Shown here piece by piece: positions 43,101 to 52,700 of a stretch of DNA of 64,000 nt. A model generated the notes under the pieces. The model saw only the letters and a program-made list of their open reading frames with translations, was not told the origin of the DNA and did no database searches. Within the stretch, counting starts at the first letter, position 1; every line of letters begins with the position of its first letter. The DNA comes from Heterodera schachtii (lineage: Eukaryota > Nematoda > Chromadorea > Rhabditida > Heteroderidae), in assembly GCA_023374025.1 (NCBI GenBank), contig SIJG01000041.1, positions 1,192,856 through 1,256,855 of the forward strand, in the 5' to 3' direction. The translations under genes and the position numbers were made by a program.

Positions 43101-45965
43101 ATCGAAATACTGAATAACATTTATGTCGATAATATTTTACTCAATGCCTCCACCCCCTCAGAAGGCCAATCTAAATGTTCTGATGCCATTTCTCTTTTTC
43201 AATGTGCTTCCCTAAATCTTAGAGAATTCACCAGCAATTCACCCGAGACTCTCGCTCATCTTTCGCAAAATCAAAAGTTAACCGGTCCAAACCAAAAATT
43301 TTTAGGCATTAAATGGGCCACTGACACTGATTCCTTAATCTATAGCCTTTCTCCACCCCCGCCCAATTTTTTATTAACAAAGCGCTCTGTTTTGGCCTTT
43401 GTTTCCTCGTTTTATGACCCAACAGGACTCATTTCACCTGTTTTACTTTCACACAAATTATTCCTTCAGTCTTTGTGGCATGAAAAAATCGGATGGGATG
43501 AAATTTTACCAAAAAATTGTGAAGAAAGTTGGTTAAAATTGTTTACCCATTGGAACATAAACTCAGAAATTTCCATTCCCCGTTTCGTATCTTTCTTAAA
43601 TGTTAAAAACAAAATGCACTATCAATTGCACTGTTTTTCTGATGCCTCTAACAATGCCATGTCTGTTACTGTATTCATGCGCATCAGCCATTGTTCACAA
43701 GAAAACGCCAAGTCCCACCTTATATTTAGCAAAACCAAAATAAAACCAATACCCAAACGTTCTCCCGCCCTTCTCACAATACCCAGATTGGAATTAATTG
43801 CTGCATTAATGGGTACCCGAGCCCTCAAATTTGTATTTTCGCAGCTAAGCGAATTCGAATTAGACCCAATTCTTAATCTGTGGGTTGACTCATCTGCTGT
43901 AATTGGGTGGCTCCATTCGCCCCCCGAGCGTGACATTTTTGTCAAAAATCGCATCTCCCCCATTCATTCCACAAAAAATTTGATTGTTAGGCATATCCCA
44001 GGCCCCGAAAACCCCGCCGACATTGGCACTCGCGGTGTATCCTCCTCTTCCGCATTATCCGAGTCCCCAATTTGGTGGAATGGTCCCAAATGGTTATCCC
44101 AGGACATTTCATTTTGGGCGTTCCATAAAGAAATAAAAGCGTTTCATACAAATAATTTAAAATCCGATCTGAACCCAACAATCTCAAATCCAATTTCTGT
44201 TTTTTGTGCCAATGTATCAATTGTAAATCCGATCATTTTTGATCTATCCCGTTTTTCTCGGCTCCCCAAGTTGCTACGATCCATTGCCTTTTTTCACCGG
44301 TTTATCCGTAAAATAAGGAAAAACTTAAATTTACCATTTCGCACTCTTTTTATTACCCCAAATGAATTGCGTGATTCATTAATTTTTATTGTAAAGCAAG
44401 AACAATCTCAAAATCCGCCACCCGACAAAGACAATGAAGCCCTCGGCTTATACAATGACCCTAAGGGGCTTATTCGAAGCAAAGGTCGTTTGTCTAATAG
44501 CTCTTTAAATACCGATACCATTGAACCAATTTATTTACCACCCAAGTCACAATTAACCGCTCTAATTATTTATGAAACGCATTTACTCAATCATCATTCA
44601 AGTCCTCTTCAAACCCTCTCCATAATTCGCCGTCAATTTTGGGTACCTCGTGGAAGACGAACAACTGAACGGACGCTGCATAAAATGTGCTTTTCTTGTC
44701 GGCGCTTTACCGCCAAACCCTTTGATCTTCCCCCGGTTCCCCCTTTTCCGTCTGAGAGGGTACAACCAATCGCACCATTTGCAGCTGTTGGACTTGATTT
44801 TTGTGGCCCACTTATTGTTCGAGTCCCCACCCAAACCAAAACCAAAGAAATAATTTTCAAAAATTCTAAAAAATATTGGATTGTAGTTTGGGCTTGTCTT
44901 GTTACTAGAGCAATTTCCCTTGACTTAGTACCTGATCAATCGTTATTATCTTTTTCCCATTCCTATCGGCGATTTTGTTCAAAATTTGGATGTCCCTCAT
45001 CAATTTATTGTGACCAAGCTCCAACATTTCTTGCCTTTAAATCTTTTGTTTCCCAATTTCATACTCAAATTCCAAATTGGCATTTGAGGACCCCTTCAGC
45101 GGCCTGGAAGGGTGGGCATTATGAAAGACTTATTTCCCTAATTAAGTACCATCTCAGAAGGACTCTATCAGCTGGTACAATTCCCCGTTCTTTAAAATTT
45201 GAGGAACTTTCGACCCTTTTATCCGAAATTGAAAGCATTATTAACCATCGGCCAATTTGTTTCGATTCTGCTAACCCTGCTGACTCACGACCCCTCAGAC
45301 CTATTGACTTTATACGCCCTCTTAACAGATACTCAGAACAATTTCCACTATTTATGCAAAATTCCGATCCCGAAATAGCTAATTCCTCGACCATTCAATC
45401 AATGTCAAATTTGTGGAATTCCCTTTCTCAAAGTTCTAAAAAATTTATGTCATCTTGGGCTAGTGAATATTTACTTTCACTTAGAGAACGTCATAAAAAA
45501 TTATCTTCCTCAAATTCACGATGGCCCCAATTAGGTGAACCCGTTCTTGTTTATAATGAGGTGTTACCCCGCTCTGTTTGGTCCCTCGCCACTGTTCAAA
45601 AGGTTAATTTTACCCCTTCAAATTTTCCTGACACTGCGCAAATTAAATTTTTATCTGGACATATTTCCACGCGCTCTGTTCACCATCTTTTTCCGTTAGA
45701 AGCCTCCGAATTTTGCTCAAATTCTGCGGAAAATAATAGCGGAAATGACCGTTCTCACATCCCCGATCATACAACCATTCCCACGATTGCTGATCACAAG
45801 GCCAATACCCGTGAGAAAATAAAATTCAATTGGGCCAATCATCCGCCTACCCGAGAAAATCTTTCCCACGCATTGCGCCCAGTAAACTCCGATCACAAAA
45901 GGACGTGGGCTCGAATTCCGCCCACAAAGAAAAATCTCAATATTTTAAATGATTTCAATCTATAA
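40131..45965 (+). CDS. BEL/Pao Gag-Pol polyprotein
   Basis: 1944 codons, uninterrupted. Gag: the DUF1759-like block near residue 150 (LPKFSGD...FWNTF) and zinc knuckles at about 392-405 (CLFCNDPSHFSSKC), 424-437 (CFKCLKEGHFSTQC) and 443-455 (CSLCKGPHPRALC). Protease near 590 with MDDAS. Reverse transcriptase about 790-1060: IVYDGSA, IADIEKAFLQI (first Asp), CRVPFGLSCSPF and YVDN near 998, where YVDD is usual. RNase H from about 1169 (FSDAS, RLELIAAL, WVDSSAV). Integrase: HHCC finger about 1483-1522, then GLDFCGP, YCDQAPTF and GGHYERL, giving D,D,36-E by my count, then a tail with GEPVLVYNEVLPRSVW. A single frame without shift means cleavage alone separates the products. Apart from YVDN all key residues are present. 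Confidence 0.95.
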   Translation: MSAPFRASLALAYADAQNLLTNQTQFPVPARPQGQSDFAYNQTLESILLDLRDVETDVHESISQLSTNHDRWMALRTNMTGAERTLDNPAYDDFVANTPYHNCLQELRQFAKALRNDKRKLESGFSKPQQPTNSVPNTNNQLIHLPKTELPKFSGDCTAFQSFWNTFKAGVHDLSISDSIKFTYLKQCLTGSPLTLISPLPVSDASYPTALDLLRKSYDNPEDVARSLHNSLRNLPRVRGGDNFCPDLRSLTEQLECICVQMDQQGHSFNPTSFQMEIEERLPRFVLDELFKLKEEDDDWTPDKLKDYLRSLLRRREQIESVTKIHTPAKPKFSNPNPQFSPNQTRFSPQSPKIHSNFSQPNFPPPPTLTFHTRKFNQDRTPQRGLTPKLPCLFCNDPSHFSSKCSEFPDSKSRSERLKILKRCFKCLKEGHFSTQCPHPSTCSLCKGPHPRALCSSQPVHSNSTMYTHSSYSYQNPTQIAQSQHPNSDHFQSNLPFHQPALITNPNPRFAQPYTVSATPVLHQSNSEAAQNFSQSESTDQSNDLNPSFQTNTSLGLNSSFGDQPILLKCTRVTFFNPDNPAMAKQGILMMDDASTNTYISSVEAISLKLSMTPTLLRLGVFNSPETKLTQSFITKFGLRLLNGKSLIVSAHTVKTLTQPTHFVPFSTDVLTCPEILRDCETVLPVILLGSDCYYEIEPVITQRLPSGYHLVQTLLGPIVAGKGRKNLTNSTDFSYQITNFSTQSEVTSPADYFSLENIGVDDLTNYPSDDEILEKFKSEIDFVDNRYQVMFPFLCPPHKLSIPSNFGLCYGRLRSVLNTVSNKPPFLQKYDEIFSEQLKLGIIEKVEKPSKFSHPLHYLPHHAVINEQKGKLRIVYDGSAKIGPGLALNNCLHPGPVILPQLIGLLIRFRFPQIAIIADIEKAFLQISIHPQHRDCTRFLWLKDSSQPLSQQNIQIFRFCRVPFGLSCSPFLLAATIQHHLSLFPSPLSIEILNNIYVDNILLNASTPSEGQSKCSDAISLFQCASLNLREFTSNSPETLAHLSQNQKLTGPNQKFLGIKWATDTDSLIYSLSPPPPNFLLTKRSVLAFVSSFYDPTGLISPVLLSHKLFLQSLWHEKIGWDEILPKNCEESWLKLFTHWNINSEISIPRFVSFLNVKNKMHYQLHCFSDASNNAMSVTVFMRISHCSQENAKSHLIFSKTKIKPIPKRSPALLTIPRLELIAALMGTRALKFVFSQLSEFELDPILNLWVDSSAVIGWLHSPPERDIFVKNRISPIHSTKNLIVRHIPGPENPADIGTRGVSSSSALSESPIWWNGPKWLSQDISFWAFHKEIKAFHTNNLKSDLNPTISNPISVFCANVSIVNPIIFDLSRFSRLPKLLRSIAFFHRFIRKIRKNLNLPFRTLFITPNELRDSLIFIVKQEQSQNPPPDKDNEALGLYNDPKGLIRSKGRLSNSSLNTDTIEPIYLPPKSQLTALIIYETHLLNHHSSPLQTLSIIRRQFWVPRGRRTTERTLHKMCFSCRRFTAKPFDLPPVPPFPSERVQPIAPFAAVGLDFCGPLIVRVPTQTKTKEIIFKNSKKYWIVVWACLVTRAISLDLVPDQSLLSFSHSYRRFCSKFGCPSSIYCDQAPTFLAFKSFVSQFHTQIPNWHLRTPSAAWKGGHYERLISLIKYHLRRTLSAGTIPRSLKFEELSTLLSEIESIINHRPICFDSANPADSRPLRPIDFIRPLNRYSEQFPLFMQNSDPEIANSSTIQSMSNLWNSLSQSSKKFMSSWASEYLLSLRERHKKLSSSNSRWPQLGEPVLVYNEVLPRSVWSLATVQKVNFTPSNFPDTAQIKFLSGHISTRSVHHLFPLEASEFCSNSAENNSGNDRSHIPDHTTIPTIADHKANTREKIKFNWANHPPTRENLSHALRPVNSDHKRTWARIPPTKKNLNILNDFNL

Positions 45966-46100
45966 ATATTTTAAAACTATTTGCCCGCCGATCGGGCAGT
46001 GAGAAATTATTTGTAATTTTGTTAAGCATCCATCCCATATTTAAGCATTAAATCACCCTATTGTTAATCATTCTCAACATTTGCCTTCAATTAAAAACCA

Positions 46101-46769
46101 ATGGGAAACGTCTTTGCTCTCGAGTTAGCCTACCACCAACACCCACCTGAACAACCCTCACACCCCTTTTGGTTTTATCTTGCTATTTTGTTCGTTTGCC
46201 TAATTGTTTGCGCCCTTTTGGTGATTGCCTTCCTCTTGTTTCGGAAATTCGCATCCCGTTTTCAATTGTTCAATAGAACCCCGAACGCCCAGCCACTTGA
46301 ACCCGAACGTGCCCATTCCCCCTCAGCCATTCCCACCGTTTACGTAGTTTTTGTATTGGCATTCATCATTTACCTGCCCATTACCAGTGCCCAACCCAAA
46401 GGGGGCTCATTAAAAGGAATCGTTAAACCCGTGGCTAAAGGGTCCTTGCCCATTCTTGGAACGTCCGCTCTTTATTTCGGGATTGATGCCCTATTTGGTA
46501 AAGCCGAAAGCGAAGCCAGCCTCCACCCCGTCCTTACATTATTCGCTTTGCTTGGCTTAATTGTCACTATCTTGCTTCTTCTGTTCATTAAATTTTTTGT
46601 CGGCCTTCGCAACCGCTTTCGCGCCCCTCCCTCACCAAACAATTCAGAAGCATTGAATGCCCTGCCCCCTGGTTCAATTGAACTTGAAGAAATTCGAACC
46701 GTTTTGAACGACTTGGTTAGTCGTGCCGACCCCCCTCGTACTTTCCGTTCTAACCCCCCTCACGCGTAA
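46101..46769 (+). CDS. Accessory ORF: three-span membrane protein of the BEL element
   Basis: 222 aa, starts 135 bases after the gag-pol stop. Hydrophobic segments lie at about residues 25-47 (FYLAILFVCLIVCALLVIAF), 79-95 (VYVVFVLAFIIYLP) and 143-166 (LTLFALLGLIVTILLLLF), with short polar loops and a polar C-terminus. It does not resemble a fusion glycoprotein: there is no long Cys-rich ectodomain and no furin-like site. An env-like or other membrane role is possible in principle, but I assign no function. It must be made from a spliced or reinitiating transcript. Confidence 0.7.
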   Translation: MGNVFALELAYHQHPPEQPSHPFWFYLAILFVCLIVCALLVIAFLLFRKFASRFQLFNRTPNAQPLEPERAHSPSAIPTVYVVFVLAFIIYLPITSAQPKGGSLKGIVKPVAKGSLPILGTSALYFGIDALFGKAESEASLHPVLTLFALLGLIVTILLLLFIKFFVGLRNRFRAPPSPNNSEALNALPPGSIELEEIRTVLNDLVSRADPPRTFRSNPPHA

Positions 46770-46782
46770 ACACAGAATTTAG

Positions 46783-47913
46783 ATGAAAAAGAGAAAGGGT
46801 GCTAAATTACAATTGTCCGCTTTGAATAATATTCGCTCTTATTTAAATATTGACCAAATTCCTGAAATTAACTCCTCTTCACATTCCACAACCCCAGCTG
46901 ATTCAGAAAACGAAATGGAAGCCTCCCCGAATCCCTCATCCACACCCCTTAATCCCATAATCGTTTCCTCATTGCCTCCTGACACTCTTGGCCTTACCAC
47001 TAATTCTGGCACTCCGAATTCCCCGCCAATTTGCACCGAACCAACCCATGTCACCGACATTTCCCCGTCAAATTGTGACCACCCCCCTTGCTCTGATAAT
47101 TGCCCACCACCTTGCACTAATCTTGCCAAACACACCGAACATTCTCCACAAATTGACACCGACATCAATGACGCCTCGATTATGCCAAAACGTCCAGCCT
47201 CTCCGACTTTTGTCGTGTTGGTCGATGACTCGGCACACCCCTCTGTCAACATTGGACCACCCGAACAAATGGCGAACACCTCTCCGACTTTTGTCGTGTT
47301 GGTCGATGACTCGGCACACCCCTCTGTCAACATTGGACCACCCGAACAAATGGCGAACACACCCACTCCTGTCAGTCCACCGGTTGTTTCACTTTCTAAC
47401 CCAATTCAGGTCATTACCGGGGTGGTAGGACATACCAAGGGGAAACAAATTCACACCTTTAAACCCAAGTGTCAAATCACACAATCACACCCTTCTCGCA
47501 CGCCCACTGTTCACTCTAAACTCGGACACGCATCATTGGCCACACACATGCACCATCACACTTCCCAAACACCGGCACGCGGACAACCGATGATGGTCAA
47601 CCGAACGCGAATCATGGACTCAGGACGAATTGAACACCTGTCTTCCGTTAAAGAATGGAAGGAATTTGCCAAACTCGGAAAGCCCGTGCCGTTGAACCAA
47701 ATTCGTTTCACAACCCCCCCTTGTCCCATTCCTCCTTTTTTGGCCGTCTCATCCAACAGCCCAATTGGTGCCACCAATACCCCGCCGGGTGTGTCGCGAA
47801 CTGCGAACAATTTCCCTAATTTGGTCTGTGTCCGTCTCCCCCTTGCTCCCACCCCATTGCCACAATATTTGGTCACTCTCCCTACACATTTCCCCATGCA
47901 CCACAATCATTGA
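46783..47913 (+). CDS. Accessory ORF: Pro/Ser/Thr-rich protein ending in the 3' LTR
   Basis: 376 aa, starting 13 bases after the previous stop. It starts with a basic MKKRKGAKLQL, then is Pro/Ser/Thr-rich and Cys-spotted, with an exact tandem duplication of 27 codons (47200-47280 and 47281-47361; unit begins SPTFVVLVDDSAHPSVNIGP). The last 122 bases lie inside the 3' LTR (from 47792), so its C-terminus RTANNFPNLVCVRLPL is LTR-encoded. No domain recognised. Confidence 0.65.
   Translation: MKKRKGAKLQLSALNNIRSYLNIDQIPEINSSSHSTTPADSENEMEASPNPSSTPLNPIIVSSLPPDTLGLTTNSGTPNSPPICTEPTHVTDISPSNCDHPPCSDNCPPPCTNLAKHTEHSPQIDTDINDASIMPKRPASPTFVVLVDDSAHPSVNIGPPEQMANTSPTFVVLVDDSAHPSVNIGPPEQMANTPTPVSPPVVSLSNPIQVITGVVGHTKGKQIHTFKPKCQITQSHPSRTPTVHSKLGHASLATHMHHHTSQTPARGQPMMVNRTRIMDSGRIEHLSSVKEWKEFAKLGKPVPLNQIRFTTPPCPIPPFLAVSSNSPIGATNTPPGVSRTANNFPNLVCVRLPLAPTPLPQYLVTLPTHFPMHHNH
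47200..47361 (+). repeat. 81-bp exact tandem duplication in the accessory ORF
   Basis: Two identical 81-bp copies head to tail, in frame. Their identity, against LTRs that differ by several percent, suggests a recent duplication or conversion. Confidence 0.95.
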
Positions 47914-48195
47914 ATCGGCTGATCCTCGAGATTTCCCACGGTGATAAAAATGTACGCATTTTCCCCTTCGCATCCTTCCCGATTGGCTTCTCCCCCCCTG
48001 TCGATCATCACTTTTTTAATTCACTTCACATAACACGCAACAATTGGAATTATAATCGTGCTCCCCCTGCTTTTCATTGGTCCCCTTTTTCCCAAGCATC
48101 AGAAATAAAGTGAAAAAAGCATTCGATTGGCAATTTGGTTGGACTTAATTATTCCGATTCGTTAATTTGGGCAATTAAAATTTACGAATCGCGAC
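47792..48195 (+). repeat. 3' LTR of BEL/Pao retrotransposon
   Basis: 404 bp, TGTCGCGA to TCGCGACA. Partner of 39673-40071. Confidence 0.95.
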
Positions 48196-49357
48196 ATTTT
48201 TATGTAATCATAAATATTGCGTCTTATCAAATAACAACGAGAATATTATTATTAAAATGAATTATTAATTTGTCTTATTTGTTTTGAAATTTATTTTTAA
48301 TTTTGTAGCTATAATGAGCTTAGAAGATTACGAATTATTAAGTTCTTATTGAATTTTTATGTTATATTATTTAATAAGTATTTTATTGGTTGATGATATT
48401 CGCTTTATATATAATATTTTTATATTTGTTAATTTTAAAGTAATTACTTTTCATTTTTTTGAAATATATTATGATAACAAGTACATGAAAATTTTCTAAA
48501 ACTGTGAAATGCTGCAATTTTTATAGCAAATTTATTCGAAATTGAATTATTATAAGTTACAAAGAATTGTCCATGCCGCAGGGTGTCATAAACTCGGTGA
48601 ATCTTATATAGAAAGGACAATACGGTTAATGCATGGTCAGTAGTTTTCAATGTGCTTTATTTTTAATTAGATAAAAATTTTATTTAATTTCGAAGATTAT
48701 TAAGCATTTTTTGTGTTTAAATTAATGCATATTTTTTCATGTATTTATGAAATCTAAACTTTGTTTATTATTAATTTAACTTAAATAAATTTAGTTTTAA
48801 ATTTAAATTTTATGTAAATTTCAATCGATAGTCATATTCTTGTTTATTAAAATTAGTTCACAACCGAAAATCTGTTTCAATTGTATTCATTAAATATACC
48901 TGTCTACGAAAACTATTTTTTAGTTTTCATTAATTTCAGATTATATAATAAAGAAATTATTTTATATTTTCATTATTTTTATAGCTATTATTAAGCTCTT
49001 TGGATTTGATGTTCAAAATATTAAATACGGATTTTTTATCTTTATTGAAAACGTAAGAAAAGCACTTGATTGTTGGCCGAGAAAAAAAAAATGTATATAA
49101 TACTAAAACTCTTATTTCAATTTCTTTATTTACAGAATTAATATAATTGCTACAATATAAAATTAGTTTTTTTTTTTAATTTTGGCATTAGTCATATGAA
49201 TCAGATTCGTGATTTATAGTATTAAGTTTTATAATTAATATAATGTTTATTAAAGTTTCAATAATAAATTTTTTTATATCATTATCTTGTCTCCCTCCAT
49301 GTGCTGAACCGTTCCACTGCAGTCGATTTATGAATTAATCTTTTTCATTTTTGTTAT

Positions 49358-49788
49358 TATCATTAGTGTTTTGTATTATTCTTAATCTTTTTGTTTTTAA
49401 TAATGTAAAATTCAATGATTTGAGGTTAATAATTTATTAATCATTTTTTAAATAAAAGTTAAATAATTTAATTTCAAATAGATTTCATTCTAACATATAT
49501 CTCAGTACTCTTGGTTTTTGGACAATAATTTTAAGTTCTATCTTCTTGGATGTTGTGACGTTTGATAATAAAATGTTTAAATTAATAATTTATATATTTC
49601 ATGCACTGTTTTATTTTTTATTTTATTTTCTTACGGTTTAATATAAATATTTTAATTATTTTTTAATTGGTCCAGTACAGGCACCCTATGTAAGCGAAAA
49701 ATAACATTTGAGAAATAAATTGTTGAGGAAGAGATTAATTTTTTTCTTTAATTTAATTAGCAAGAAAAATAACATATAGATAGCCCCG
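49358..49788 (+). repeat. Left arm of a long-distance inverted repeat
   Basis: Matches the reverse complement of 57703-58017 over most of its length. Best-conserved core: GTAAGCGAAAAATAACATTT with flanking TACAGGCACC and TTTCTTACGGTTTAATATAA. The arms have diverged by substitutions and indels, and the left arm has extra sequence. About 7.9 kb separates them. Confidence 0.8.
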
Positions 49789-52700
49789 TATATTAATTAT
49801 TTATTTAAAATTTATATCCATTTTATTCTTATTATTTTTACAACACATATACTAATTTAAATTACAAAATTAGCGAAATTTTTTTTTCTCTGCTTATATC
49901 TAGTTTTAATTTAAATATTCTTATCTATATAAGCGTCCACAAAACCTCATGACATTGTCAATTTTTTAGTGAATTCTTAGAGCATTTAATTGCCAATTTT
50001 TGTATTATATTATTATATTATAAATTTTTGACAAAAATTTCTCTAATTTAAAATTAGTGAATTTGGATGTTTAATTTAAGTTATATTATTCTTTACTTAA
50101 TTTAAATTGATAACTCTACCACATTGTTATTCTTGGATTTCAAACAAATAACAATTGGAGCAAAAAAAAATCAAATTCGAAGCAGGATGACATGGAAAAT
50201 CGCACTTGAAATTAGAAAAAATTGATTGGGTTAAGTTTTAAAAATAAAATTAATTAAAAAGCAACAGCAAAAGAAATAAAAGTATAAATTTTGGTTATTT
50301 TCTTTTCTTAATAATTCAAGTGAACATTAATTCTTTTTCAGTCTCACGTTAATGAATTTTTTTAAATATTATAAAAATATACAAACCAATAAACTTAAAT
50401 TTGATATATAAAAAAAATGAACTTTTATTAATAAAATAATATAATATTATTTTAAACAGATTTATAATGAAGCTGAAAAATTAAAAAGAAATAAAATTAG
50501 TAAGAATTAGATTGTTGAACATATTTATAATGTCGTTGTGCTTTGCAAATGAATTTGTCGGAAGATTACAAGTGTAAAAAAAGATAAATATTATTTAAAA
50601 TTTAGAAATCACAAATCTACCACAAAATTAATTTGACATTTCGAAAATCATTTATTTCATTAAGTCAAATTAATCTCTTTATTTGAATCGAATGATTTGT
50701 GGTATTATAAAAAAGATAAAAGTAATAAAGTAATATAAAAAATAAATCATTTTGTTTAGACTAATTTTAGCTAATCTGATAATAGTTTAAAAGTTTAAAA
50801 GAAAATATATTTGGATTAAGAAGCTCAAAACAAGCGATTTGATGAGAACAATTTTAAAAATTTCTTATATTAAGCAATTTCTGATCGAAGTAAGACTTTT
50901 GAGAAGGAGAAATTTTTGAACAAAAAAAATAAATTATTTTTTTAATTAAAGCATCGGTTATACCCTTATGTAGTGTTGTGGCAAAACCTTCTGACCAAAA
51001 CGGAAACCTATCTCGAAATAATAGAAATAATCATTATTAAAATATATTAAAATTAAAATAAAAGATTTAAATTAAAATAACTTACCATAGAACTTTTATT
51101 TTTTAAATAAATAAATTACTAAAAAAAGTGATTTGTTGAACAGTTGAAGAAATGTCTTATAATAAGCAAATATCTAATCGAAGCAATACTTATTTTAACA
51201 GAAATTAATTTTATCAATTTTATGAGGTCGATATTAAATTCTATGGAAATAAATTATGTAAATTGACAATAATTTGATTAAATAATTGAAAAAATAAATT
51301 AAGTATATTACATATGTTTTTAATTTAAAACAACATTATATTTGAATTAAAATTCATTTAGCAAAATATCTTAGAAATATTAATAAATATCAAAGTTTAT
51401 AATGGTTTTTTAAGATAAAATTTTTTTTAATTTTATAAAAATGCATTTTACAGAAAATTCAAAAGAATAAAAAAGAAAATAATGCTAAAATATTAAATAA
51501 AATTATTATTAGGAATATAAATTCAATAAGATAAAGATAAAAAACAAATACAAAATGAATAAAAATTCGGCGGTGCCGCTAGTCAAACGTGGCGTGACAT
51601 TGCCATTTAATGAAAATAATATAAAATTATTTCAAAAGAGCATATTATCTAAATTTCAAATAAATTATTTTTTTAACTGTATGATGAAATTACATAATTT
51701 TTAAAAAAGAAAAATTAAAAAAACAATGGATCAAAATTTCAAAAAGGAGAAAGCAAAGTGAAAAATATTTTGAGTTTTAGGAAAAGATGTAACTCCAAAA
51801 AAGCCACCTATGCACAACATATGAAGCGACTCAATTCTATATAGATATATAAAACCCAGTTGAAAAAATAAATTTATCCTAAATTTATCATCAATTTATA
51901 AATTGTTTAATGATTAAACTAATATAATAAAACTTTAATAAGAATTAAAAATAAATAAAAAGGAACACAATCAAATTATTGTACATTATTTAATTGACCG
52001 AATGCTGAAAAAACTGAAATTATTTAAGGCTAAATCTGAGTTTAATAAGACTAATCATTAGATAAAAAATATGCATAATTATTTTAATGAAGATTTGTCA
52101 AATTAATATAAATAAAACTTCTCACGGGACGCAATATCTAGATGGATAAATAATTACAAGATGAAAAATATGCGAAAAACAAATTTGACATTCACATATT
52201 ATTTTGTATATGAGTAGCAAAAAATAATAATTCAATCCTTATTTTTAAAGCTGAGCCCTTAAGAGCGTACAGAACATCTGGCAAATTTTGGCAAATATAA
52301 TTAAACATTTCATAATACCCTTTTAGTCGAAAATATTGAAAAATAAGCAAAGTAAATGTTGTTTAGGTTTATTGAAATATTACATTTTAACAAAATATTT
52401 TCTTTATATTAAAATTATTTTCAGATTTTTTGATTAAATTTATTACCAAATAATAAAAAATGACTGAAATAAATTAATATATAAAATTTTATAAAAAAGC
52501 ATTACTTTGTATTTATCTCGAACCAACGGCATTAAATCTGGTAAATATGTTCACTAAATTGATCATACAATAATTAAAAATGTAATTTCTTGTGTAGCAT
52601 AGCATTGTTCAAGGCTTCCTGAACATTGCTGAAGTTGGTCAAGAAATTAACAAAAAGAAAAACTACATGATGGTTTTGAATAAAAACCAAAGAAAAAAAT

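Larger units (their letters stand above)
39673..48195 (+). mobile_element. Complete BEL/Pao LTR retrotransposon, 8.5 kb
   Basis: LTR, gag-pol in one frame, two further ORFs, LTR. Gene order protease, reverse transcriptase, RNase H, integrase and the DUF1759 gag, DUF1758-type protease and C-terminal integrase tail assign it to BEL/Pao. No 5-bp target duplication is visible: AAATT precedes the left LTR and TTTTT follows the right. The left flank is the tandem array and the right flank an AT-rich domain, so the two flanks do not rejoin to a known sequence. Confidence 0.93.

Noticed and set aside
46101..46769. Calling this ORF an envelope gene
   Set aside because: Three short hydrophobic spans and no glycoprotein-like ectodomain; only its position is suggestive.
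39673..48195. A gypsy/Ty3-type retrotransposon
   Set aside because: DUF1759-type gag, the protease type, the RT motif order and the integrase tail fit BEL/Pao instead.
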